NCBI RefSeq assembly: GCF_036669915.1
Contig: NC_089314.1
Location: 2,614,620-2,678,619 of the forward strand
Source of the DNA: Pocillopora verrucosa
Taxonomy: Eukaryota > Cnidaria > Anthozoa > Scleractinia > Pocilloporidae
Direction of reading: 5' to 3'
Length of the DNA stretch: 64,000 nt
Shown here: one piece after another, positions 35,924 through 45,970 of the stretch
How the letters are laid out: the number at the start of each line of letters is the position of its first letter
Position numbering within the stretch: position 1 is the first letter of the stretch
Program-made: the position numbers and the translations under genes
The notes under the pieces: model-generated
Told to the model about the DNA's origin: nothing
Databases searched by the model: none
What the model saw: the letters and a program-made list of their open reading frames with translations, nothing else

Positions 35924-36999
35924 GTGAGATAACACATTTTTTTCGTTCAAGATATTGCTTTTAACTATTGTTTATTTTTAAGTATTTTGGAAACTGATTA
36001 GGAAGACCTTTATTTATCCGTTGATTCACACTAAATCCAGGCTGAAATGACAGCAAGAATTAAGAGTTTTAGATATGCAACTTCATATACTTCAACGCTT
36101 GTTTCTCTGATACCATGACCGAAACCAACGAATAGCAAGCGTTTTGTAAAAATGCATTGAATAACAGATGCAAATCAACGTCTTCTGTTACAGGAAAAAT
36201 ATCAGGCAAGTAAGAATTTCGAAACTTGTTTGTATGATAATATGACTGAAGGCAATTAATTCGAAAGCGAAAAAATTGGCGCCAGCAGCTGCTATCTTCA
36301 ATCAAAGCAAAAAGTGAAGTGAAGTCAATGGAACTGAGTTTTCAACGGTATTATTCTGATGAAGATCATAATGTATCCAAACTGAAGAAATTCAGTGTAG
36401 ACGGACCATGGTCACAAGAATGAAGAGGTTCAGACAGAGAGCGCAATGTTTCGACATTTGCTTGCATCACAACATGACTGAAGACAAAAAGCCGTAACGG
36501 TTTTGTTTATAAAACCTTTTAATGTGTATTTTTTTTTTGTTCCTTTATTGAAGTGTTTTTAAATACATAATTTTTCGCCTGTAGATACCGACAAAAATAT
36601 TTAGAGAAGGGAAGAATAGCAAACTCTATTTGGAAAGCAAGCTCTGACAAGCCAAAATTTTCTGTTTATTTCAATTTTATAGACAACGTTGGCAAATTGG
36701 CAGAAGTTATATCAAATTACCCCAACTTTAAGGAATTGTTTCCTTAACGTTCAAACAACCGTTGGACTTAATAAGATTAAAATTCATCGCATTCTGTATG
36801 TGTGAGAGAGATTCGTTGGAAGTGCATTATTCGAGCTAATCAGTTAGTCTTATGCCCTAGTAATTTGTTGTGGGGGCTCTAATTTCCCTAAGGATTACCA
36901 AATTACTACTTCTTTGGGAGCCCGAACTACTACTAAGTTTGAAAGAAATCGGTGAGATGGCATGTGTCACGCCTGCCCGGTCCTCACGTGGACATACTC
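35924..36999. other. E1 leader region and unrelated filler
   Basis: 36120-36310 resembles the region about 1 kb before the D receptors (ATGCAAAT-AACGTC, GGCGCC-CAGCTG-TAT). 36850-36999 has no receptor homology and stands where TM1-TM4 of E1 should be. Confidence 0.4.
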
Positions 37000-37535
37000 T
37001 TAACCAGTCATGCTCTTTTACTTACCCAAGTAAAGAGAGTCAAATCGTTCATTACTGTATCCCTGTCGGATTGCTTTTTGTTTTACCCTTAAGTATCGGT
37101 GTTTTCAGTCATTACAAGATATTTCTCAAAACTAAAGAGCATCAATATGATGTAGTCTAGTCGCCACAGAACAGGACTGAAAATGGTTCAGTAACCAACT
37201 CAGTGAAAGAAATAAACATTAATTAGGTTCTGTTGTACGTGGCCGCAGGCTTTTTGTGTTGCTGGATACCAATGTGGGCACTTACACTCTGGTTTCGATT
37301 TTCCTTTGAAACCTGCCCAAGAATTGCAGCTTTGCTTGCAACTTTTCTCTATTATTTTAGTGCTTCTGTAAATTCCTTTATTTACAATTTCACAAATGGC
37401 ACATTCCGAAAGCACTTCCAGAATCTGCTTTGTGGTCACCGTGAAAAGGCAAAAGATCTGCAAAATATAGCTTCCGTAATTAATGAAAAGGAAATTGCAA
37501 AACAGGAGGGCGAAGCGAACGTACAAGTCTTGTAG
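37000..37535 (+). pseudogene. Receptor E1: 5'-truncated class A GPCR
   Basis: Begins abruptly in extracellular loop 2 (C-S-F-T-Y-P-S) and continues in one frame through TM5 (I-V-H-Y-C-I-P-V-G-L-L-F-V-L-P), TM6 (C-C-W-I-P-M-W-A-L) and TM7, where N-P-x-x-Y has become N-S-F-I-Y. The tail (N-E-K-E-I-A-K-Q-E-G) is unlike the C or D tails. Two in-frame TAG codons interrupt it, at 37158-37160 and just before TM6 near 37225. At the second, E2 has CGG. TM1-TM4 are gone. Confidence 0.85.
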
Positions 37536-39084
37536 ATTTTCAAAGTTTCTGATATAACATCCTATCCGCTAAAAGTAGAAGGGAACGTAACTTGTGTAAT
37601 GTTTCGCAGAAATGTGCATGATATTTCCCGCTATAATTGTCAAATTAGTGCAAACATATCAGAATACAGCAAGTTGCCAGAGTATATTCCTTAGTCGTAT
37701 TCCAGATCTCTCTAAAGATAACTTTTTAATCATATATACACTGTATCAGAACCGAAACTGCCAACACCCTTCCTTCTCATCGGAAAAGAAACAGAACCAG
37801 GTAATTTCTACGTATAGGAAAATAGATGAATGCACCCCTTCGATTAAGACCCCATTCGCACCGGAAAAAAGTGTTTAGTAAACGAGATTTAGCGTGATGA
37901 AATTCAGAAACGGAGAACTGAAAAACTGAACTCTCAATAATATTTAAGTTATCGCTGTCTTGTAATTCATTGTGCTAAACTTGAAGTCGACGGATGTAAA
38001 TAAACTCATACTCATTAGAATGAATAAACGGCTCCTCAAAATCATGATCACTAATCTATTCAAGATTTTCTAATAGCAGTTAAAATTTCAAGTGTTCAGT
38101 ATTAGAACCTCAAGCATCTTTTTTAATCGTTGAGTGGCAACGGCTTTAAACTCTGGCCCCTATCCATCGGATAGTGAGGCTCTCTGAGTAAGTAAATATA
38201 CTAAAAGGGAATTTCCACACGAAATAAGTAATTTGACATAAATAAAAGATTAAGTCGCACTTTACCAGCCTCAAAATGTGTTAGTAGTATTCAGGCGTCC
38301 ATTTTTAAGATAGCAACGCGTAGGAAACCTTTGTGAGTCCCTCAAGGATCGTCGGCTATCAGAAAATTTAAAGTCAATTCAGTCATGATTCAGAAAAAGA
38401 AAATTTATACTTTCACGCACTCAGGAAAATGTTGATATTATGAAGAGCCGCCTTACCCGTGACATTTTTATAACAAAGGACGCTATTTGTGACGACATGT
38501 TGCCGCTTCTAATTATTTTGTCTAAGTGTGAGCTTGGGTCTTGAAATAAATTTATCTCATGAAATTTTCTTTACCACGGGACATTTTTATGACGAAGGAC
38601 GCTATTTAAGACGAAATGTTGCTGCTTCTATTGAGTGAGATTGTGTCTTGAACTAATTTTATCTCATGAAAAAAAAATTATGTACATCAGAAATTTATCC
38701 GTGACTCTTAATGCCACAATTCTAAAACCGCTTTTGTCTCCCCAAACCTAGATAAAATTCGTTTAGTAAGGAAGATTGATTACAAAGATCTTTAAGCTGT
38801 CCTCTACATTGTCAGGCTTCATAGGTGCGGTGTCCAAGCAAGCAAATTTAATATTCACAAAATTACGAGACAACCAACGACGAATAACCCACAAACACAA
38901 GGTTTGTATTCGGCGCACGCCTAACCTTAATTATCGTCTCGACATTAGCATTCGCAGTTTGACAAGCACATGACATTTTAATAAGTATGCCACTCCTTGA
39001 CAGCTATGCTACAATAGGGATAAAGAAAACTTGTTTCACTTCACGTGTTCGTGAAAGACAAGCGGACAAAAACATAAACTGACC
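37536..39084. repeat. Flanking unit I, left part (also at 58976-60522, partly 52571-53109)
   Basis: Continuous match to 58976-60522, both lying directly after an E-type receptor. The segment 38311-38860 also matches 52571-53109. Non-coding. Confidence 0.85.
38462..38700. repeat. Two-copy tandem repeat, period 119 bp
   Basis: ACATTTTTATAACAAAGGAC at 38462 recurs as ACATTTTTATGACGAAGGAC at 38581, each followed by CGCTATTT, TGCTGCTTCTA-like and TTATCTCATGAA sequence. The same two-copy structure with the same period is present at 52721 and at 59900. Confidence 0.8.
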
Positions 39085-39088
39085 TACA
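39085..39088. mobile_element. Target-site duplication TACA, left
   Basis: TACA directly before the left terminal repeat, repeated directly after the right one at 45967-45970. The duplicate unit at 60515-60535 has a single GACA here. Confidence 0.85.
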
Positions 39089-39105
39089 GGAGGGTCTGGA
39101 TGGGG

Positions 39106-39215
39106 TTTTGTGTCAAGTGTTATTTGGCCGTTTTTTTTAATGTTTAGTGTTAAAATGGGTAAAATTTTAATGTTAAGCGTTTAAAAAAAGTTTAGTGTTA
39201 AGTGTTAAAAGGTAT
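39106..39215 (+). repeat. Left subterminal repeat array (AGTGTTA motif)
   Basis: Several copies of TTTAGTGTTA/AAGTGTTA/AATGTTAAG, all T-rich on the + strand. The right end (about 45838-45945) has TTTTAGTGTTT, TTTTAGTGTTAG, TTTTAATGTTTG and TTTTAGTGTTTAGTG in the same orientation. Such arrays commonly bind transposase; that role is inferred. Confidence 0.7.
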
Positions 39216-39466
39216 TAGAACAGCGATTTCACTCAATAAAGGTCAATAAAAGTTTTACAGAGAAAGCAATAATATTAGAAAAAAGGACTAAGATTTGTTC
39301 AAACTTAGCTCTTATGATAAAGGCGTGCAAACTAGAAACAAAAGGAGAAGAGTCTGCGCAGAACTAACAGAACCGAACTGGTCAGCATGCATACTTTGTA
39401 CTCATGCGCATAAGTTCTGTAGACATTCTGTGGTCAGCGGTTTTTCAGCAGACTTCTGCATGCAAA

Positions 39467-42400
39467 ATGGCCGCCTCGTCCGCATCGGCGGGAATTGCGG
39501 AAGTATTGATCAGCTTTTATAGATGTGGCGAGGAAGATGCTTTTGAGAGACATCGCAGTAGAATTCCAATCGGTATAGACCAAAGAAATCTAACGGACGC
39601 CAGGAAGCATATGATCAACTTTCTTGGTATTTCGCAAATGGCTACGTCGCTGGGTATGGGAAATTTCGAGCTGAAACTGTACCGGCTGGCCAGGAGTACT
39701 CACGGGAAAACGAAGAATTTACGTATCCTTACGCAACAACAGTGGGAGATGGAAGTGCCACTCCTTGTTTCTGACGAAACCCAAAGTGAACTCAATAGTA
39801 AGTAGACAACTGATCTGTCGAATTCATAAAGTGCAGGTAAAAGTTTTGAACTAATGATAAATATAACCACAACATATGTATTAGAAAATTGGGGGTTACA
39901 AATTATCCTTATTCGATCTTAGAAAAGGATAATTACTTTGAAGGTTATAAGTATGAAATACTAAAGTAAAATTTCCTCTTTTTCATCTTTTTTAAGTACA
40001 TGTGGTACAGAAAATAATTAATTGGTCAGACAAGAAAATGGTGCTTGTACCGGGTGTGAAGCAAACTCCTAAAGAACCTCTTGGTACTTCAACAAGTTCT
40101 TCAGAAGATAAAGATCCAGAAATTGCCATCATAGACAATGAGCCTGGAGCATCAGATTCTGCGAGAAATAGAAGTAGGAAAAGAAGACAAGAATGTCTGG
40201 AAGATAAAGAACTAGTTCAAAATATTTTGCGAGACAATAAAGTTGTTGAGAAATGTGCGTCAGAGGCATGAATTAGATGAGCTTCAAGCAGGTAAATTTT
40301 AATGAAATAGGTGGTTTTTGAATTTCTTCTTTTACTTGTACTTTTACCTTTACTTATGTGTTTACTTTTATCTCGCTTAGACTTAGGGAAGCTTGCTGGA
40401 AGCTCAGCTCTTAATGAAGTGAAATTTACTTGTGGAGTCTGCAAGAAACCGTATTTTATCAGTACTAAGTCCAGCAGAACCACCCAAGGGAAGGTCAATT
40501 ACTTCAAAATCAGTAAGTTTAAACAAATATTTTTAATTTACCAATATCATTACTGCAGATCACATGTTTCAGTACTCAGAATAAGAAAAAATAATAATTC
40601 CGAGTGTATTTAGGTGATAGTAACTCTGGTCTTTTGTATTCAGCTGATCTTCTAAAAGACTAATGAATGTTTATAATTAAGTTGAACTTCCCTTATCACT
40701 TTTTCAATAATCCCCATGGTGGAGAAATGTAAACCTAGGAATACACTGTTCACCTTTGCTAAAAATTTGTCCTTTGTAGCACATTTCAATAAGTGCCAAA
40801 GAAATTACGAGAAAGCACAGCGTTTAGTGAAAAACAACCACACCCTGGACAGCCTTTGTAAAAAAGGAAATTGTGAACGACTTTCTTCAGCATCAAGCAG
40901 CAATTCCATGTCACAAGATGAGCAGGAGGACTTTACTGGTGCTGATGCCATAGAAACAGGCTCTGACAAGTAAAAACCTTACTGAAGAATATATTGTTGT
41001 ATAAAAGAACTTTTTTTTGGATGAAAATCTAGATTATTATAGAACTCATGCATAGACATGTCATTACCATGTACCAATAAATAATATTTGTTGTACACAC
41101 AAAGATTGTTTAGCTTTTTCCTTAGATCTCAAAACCAATGTCTTTGACCAGCATTTGTAGTACTGCTGATAGAGTCTTAATGCATAGTTTTTGTTGATAT
41201 TTTGAACTTAATGAAATAAAGCAGTTTATGTTTTTCAAATTGATGTTTGCACGTGTGTTTCATGTGTAAGAAGAAAATCATATTTTGCCAAAATATAATT
41301 GCATGGCAGTTAGCAAATAGTGGAACTACTAAAAACAATTGGCATTTGTATCATGATACCAAAAATCCATTACAAAGCTTAATATCTGGAGCATTCTCCA
41401 TTGCTTGTAGTGTCCCAATGTTATATATGTTCTTCTTTGTTCCCCTTTTGAAATTCCTGATACTGGCTGATACTGTGAACACAATGAACAATGACCAGAA
41501 ATGAATCTATATGTTGCGAAAACTATAATACATGTATGTGATAATTTCCTTATACAGTGATAGTGTTTACCTAAACGAAGATTTGGAAGAATCCGCAGAC
41601 TTGTCTCAAAGCCATGATGAGACTGTCAGTTCATGTATTGAATCATGGGATGAAGAAACACATTGTGCTTTTGATGAAGCTGGCTATGTTGACCAGAAAG
41701 ATTCAACACAGGATCCGGAGGGTCATGTGATAAGCGATGCGAACGTGGATGATGACTTGACATGTTTTAACTTGTGAGTGTTTATGTAACTAGAAAGATG
41801 GAGGACAGATGGTCCATTTGTGTTTGATCTTGTAGTTTCTATTGGCTCCAACTCTAAGCTTGCGAGTTTTGTTGAGGTTGCTTACGTGATGGGGAAATGT
41901 TGTTGCACTATAATTTATGAGAACTGACAAATTTTTAGCATTGGTCTGTGTGTGGTTTTTGCGCATTTAGACGTTTGTGTACGTTTATTCTTCTAGGTGT
42001 GTGGAGAATGCCCATCCAGTTGCTATTAAACTCAACCAACTTCTTGAGAAAGGAAAGATCCCGGAAGACTGTCTCTACTACAAATTTATTGACAACACTA
42101 CATCTTTCGCTCTAGTTGATCCTAAGTCTGCTTCAGATTTCACATGGGACCGAAATGTGTGCGAGTTTTTTGACACTATCAAGTATCTCGGAGGTAGTCG
42201 GACACGAAATTTTGTGAGAGGGCCTGGTTTCTTTGGAACTGGGAGAGGGGGACTGAAAGAATTCAACACATTTTCTGATTTCAATCTTTGCGGTCCGTCA
42301 ACAAATTCGTCAAAACGCTTTCAAGCTGGTTATACTACAGCCAGTGGGGTGATAAAACCGCATCTATTGTCCTTGTATTCCTTTGCCTTCAATCGACAAG

Positions 42401-45294
42401 CTGGTTTGCCAGCGCTTGTTTCTACAGACAAGTTGAACGTTATACCATTGTCACAAGCTATTGATGGAACTGCATTAAAACCTGGCCTAGAATATGATTC
42501 ACTTCAGAAAATGGTGGTTGGGCTAACAACTCAAATAGACCAAAATAATTTCAGCAGCAACTCCATTTCTGATCCTGAGGAAATAAAAAAAAAGCTCTTA
42601 ACAAGCGCCGAAGTGGTCGTAGGTACATCACTGGACAACGGCTCATCAATTCCAGTTGGTGTGTACTATCGCCCCAAATCAGTAACTGGTGAAGAAATCC
42701 TCAAATCTATACAAGACACAGCTAAGACCTTGCAAACTTGCCAAATGTGTTTGAAGCTCCAGGCGTCTGTAAGTCAAATTGTATCAAATGACATGCCCTC
42801 TTGCTTTAGCAGCTGTGATGAGTGTCTTAAGCTCAAATCTGTTTGCTCAGCCTGTAAACAAAATGGCCAGGTCTCACATATTCCTTCCTTAAGGGCTTGT
42901 AACCGGTGTTTAGAAAAAGGACTAAAGTGTAACAGGTTTCTTGCTGCAACGGTAATTACCGATTGTGAAGAGTGTAACAAGAAGGCGTTGTCAAATCTAC
43001 ACTCTATGGCCGAAGATGGTACATTACCTATTGAACTTTCGCTTCTTGTCGCCCTGCCAGATGTGGTTCATCTTGGCAAGAGTATGAAATGCAGCTGGGC
43101 CAACTGGTTCATTGATCTTGAGGGCGCGAAGAGTAGTCTAGTTCTAATTCGAACACTCCGCGATTCTGCTGGCCCTGATGTACGTAAGAAGTTACGAAAA
43201 ATGCTGACCCTGGACTGCGTAAGGAATAAAGATCGGATGGCTGTAGAACCTATCGTGCGCCTTACTAGAACCTCGGTACTAGAGGTACTGAGAGGAATAA
43301 GTTTGGTCGTCCACACAATAGTTCCAGAAAAGTATCGCTTTTGGAAATCCAATCAGAGTGGGATATGCAAAAGACCCATTGCGATTGAAAGTGGGGCTCA
43401 AGGAAAAGTGCTTGTGTTAGACTATGACTTCGAATCTCAAGAGGCTCGTCTCGTGGAATTACGTTTGCATCAACCAGTTGATGTTCACGTTCGGAAAGAG
43501 ACATTCAAGGATGCAAGGGACCTTTGTTTTACCAGTGGTATAGTTTTCGTTTCTGAAAGAGGATCTGGGGCAATCCGTGTTATTGACTTGGAAGGCAAAG
43601 TACGTTTAAAGCCGGAGGGCCTGAAATCGCGAGCAGAACTACTTTCACAGCTGAGTCGTTTTAGTTTATCACAGGATGGCACAGTGCCAATTCTTCGGAA
43701 GCGACTCGCGACACATTTAAAAGCTTTAGCTGCACAAGTTAAGAACCCAGAAATCATCCAGCTTAACACGCCTTTAGTAAAACCAACGTCAATTTGTGTG
43801 GCGAGTACAGACATCCTTTTGTGTGCGGATGACGAGCACCAAAGGATTATTCAGTTGGAAGTAAGCTGCGATGGAGTTGCTGTCGTTGGTACTAGCATGC
43901 GAGAAATACATTATCCCGATGGCGTTTCCAGTATTGAATCTCTTTGTGTGTGGAGAGGGTCCGCATACTTGGCTGCATCTGGTAATGCAGGTGGGTTATA
44001 CGATTGTGACCTGGCAAATTCAAACGTCAAACAGCTCCTGCAGAATTCGTCCGATTCATGCAGTGAAATCAAGAGGCTGTGTCATTATGGCGACGTAATT
44101 TTGTTCACTGACATCGTAGATAGGAAAGTCAAGACCTTCGATCCGAAAACCTCAACTGTTAAAACATTGATGGGCACTGGAAAAGAAGGAACTAATGATG
44201 GAACTGGTGAAACCTGTACCTTTGCGCAAGTCCACGGAATATGCAGTTTCCAGAATACTATATTGGTGTCGGACGTAGCTACTGGAACGGTAAAAATAGT
44301 TTCACCGCTTACTGGGACAGTGTCCTTTCTTCAAGCCCTTGGGAAGCTGTACGACAGTTTTGGAATTGGTGCTCATACCGTAGACGCAGTATCACTATCC
44401 CTTCAAGATGCTGTGAACAATGTTTCATCAGTGAACGAATATATTAAAAGCACAGTTGCTACAGTTAAACAGCACTACAACATGAAAGAAGCAGCAGCAA
44501 CAAATGGTCCCCAAGGAACTGTGTCAAAGAAAACTCAAGTCTCGTTAGAACTCCTTGAACAAGGTATGGCACGACTGCAAAATAACTTGAAGAACATAAA
44601 TGAGGATTATGTTGGTGACGTTGACCTCCGTACATTACTGACCACTATTGTTGAAAACCTTCAATCAGTCTCCCACTTCAAAAACGAGACTTTTACAGCT
44701 TTACAGTATGCTCGAGACTTTGGAACAATTGCAAAAGAATCATTAAAAAGAACAACAAAATGGAGTGCCAAATACTTTACACATGACAAATCGTTTTATC
44801 CAGTTCCAACATCTAGTATGGAGTTGGCAGATGTTGAAGTGATGAAGTCTCCAACAGCTGCAAGGATAGATCCTCTAATTGAAGTAGCGATGAAGGAGTT
44901 GGTGGATAAATTTCGTCCCGTGAGGCAGAGAACAGTGCGCAGTGAAACCACAAAAGACAAAGCCGGAGCTCTCCCACCAGCAGTGTATTACACTCAACCT
45001 CCTCATACCAAAGTAATGTTCCACAACGACCCAACTGTTGAAGGAGAAGTAATGGAACAAATTACTCCGCATATCATAGATGACGATGGGGACTCGCACG
45101 CACCCAGTATCACGTTTGTGGACGATAGCACTATTGAAATAGTTGCTGTTGTTGAAGTGCCAGATCAAGAGGATGAATACGACACCGACTCAGGCACCGA
45201 TGTGGATGATGACGATCACGACTCCTACCCCCACACAACAACACTCACCAGGTCCGGGCGCGCCATTCGCGCTCATTTTCGCCTTGACTTGTAG
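39467..45294 (+). CDS. Transposon-encoded protein with zinc finger, Cys-rich region, SAP-like segment and NHL propeller
   Basis: Predicted exons: 39467-39797, 39997-40291, 40381-40512, 40780-40969, 41558-41773, 41997-45294, all with GT/AG ends and matching phases except that exon 2 is one base too long (probably an extra A near 40253), which truncates the product as sequenced. The ATG has a strong context (AAAATGG). The total would be about 1,486 residues. Exons 3-4 join a C-x2-C...H-x3-C finger (C-G-V-C, H-F-N-K-C). The last exon (residue numbers counted from 41977) has a Cys-rich region 255-333, a SAP-like segment about 547-582, and NHL-like blades about 510-785, the clearest being G-T-G-K-E-G-T-N-D-G-T-G with V-H-G-I and I-L-V-S-D. 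The tail is acidic, ending T-R-S-G-R-A-I-R. Possible RNase-H-type acids are D174 (42496), D362 in P-D-V-V-H (43060) and E893 (44653). The transposase role is inferred from TIRs, TSD and gene position; the family is unknown to me. Confidence 0.75.
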
Positions 45295-45837
45295 AGTTTG
45301 AACTATCGGGTCTGCGCATATACATTACCTTGTGATGAATCTGTGATCAAGAGTTAATTGCATAACAACCCGTAAATAGCGCCACCTTGGACCCTGGAAA
45401 GCAAACGATGAAGAGGTAGACCTAAAGAGACTTGGAGACAAACCGTAAAGAAGGAAAGGGAGAGTTTAGATTCAAGGCTTGCTTGCTGCTAATACATGTG
45501 CTAAGAAACAAGAGGATGGCTAGTGAGGATGCAACAGCCTTTTCCCGGTAGGTAAAAGGAGCATGGTGATGATTAAATGAACAAATTGTTCAAATGAAAG
45601 TTTGCGAAAGTGTGATAACGACAGAGGAAAATTTTAATTGTTAAGCATAATCTACCCTTCTGCAGAGAAATAGTCTCCAATGATTTTCCATGATAGAGAC
45701 ATAAACAATGAACAACACAAAATTGCAATCAAAATGACACAGTATGTAAATCAATTGTAGCTGATTCCATATCGAATGCCCGCGTTTATCGTTATCAGTA
45801 TCTGGCGCATTTTTTAGCCGTTTCTCGTTACATTTGT

Positions 45838-45945
45838 ATCAATTTTAGTGTTTCAGAGAATTTTTTAGTGTTAGATGTTAAACAGCCCAAAATTTTAATG
45901 TTTGATGTTATAGAAGGTAAAATTTTAGTGTTTAGTGTTTTCGAG
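45838..45945 (+). repeat. Right subterminal repeat array
   Basis: Four clusters of TTTTAGTGTT-like sequence in the same orientation as the left array rather than inverted. Confidence 0.65.
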
Positions 45946-45966
45946 ATACCCCCATCCAGACCCTCC

Positions 45967-45970
45967 TACA
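45967..45970. mobile_element. Target-site duplication TACA, right
   Basis: Second copy of the four-base target; the flank then continues GTAGTGAGCAG as in the empty site at 60527. Confidence 0.85.

Larger units (their letters stand above)
39089..45966 (+). mobile_element. Complete 6.9-kb DNA transposon of unassigned superfamily
   Basis: Bounded by the 17-bp inverted repeat GGAGGGTCTGGATGGGG (39089-39105; inverted at 45950-45966, perfect) and flanked by TACA on both sides. The matching region of flanking unit III (60515-60535) continues across the site with exactly one four-base target copy, so the insertion is proven by an empty site. Each end carries subterminal TTTTAGTGTT-type repeats. The single gene inside fills most of the element. 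Perfect terminal repeats and an intact 3.3-kb last exon point to a recent insertion. I do not recognise the superfamily: a 4-bp duplication fits several (Sola, Chapaev, Ginger, some Academ), but the encoded protein shows none of their usual domain sets that I can identify. Confidence 0.9.

Noticed and set aside
40716..41504. Separate small genes inside 40.3-41.8 kb
   Set aside because: The pieces have splice sites with matching phases and read as exons or introns of one transposon gene; 41247-41504 is intronic.
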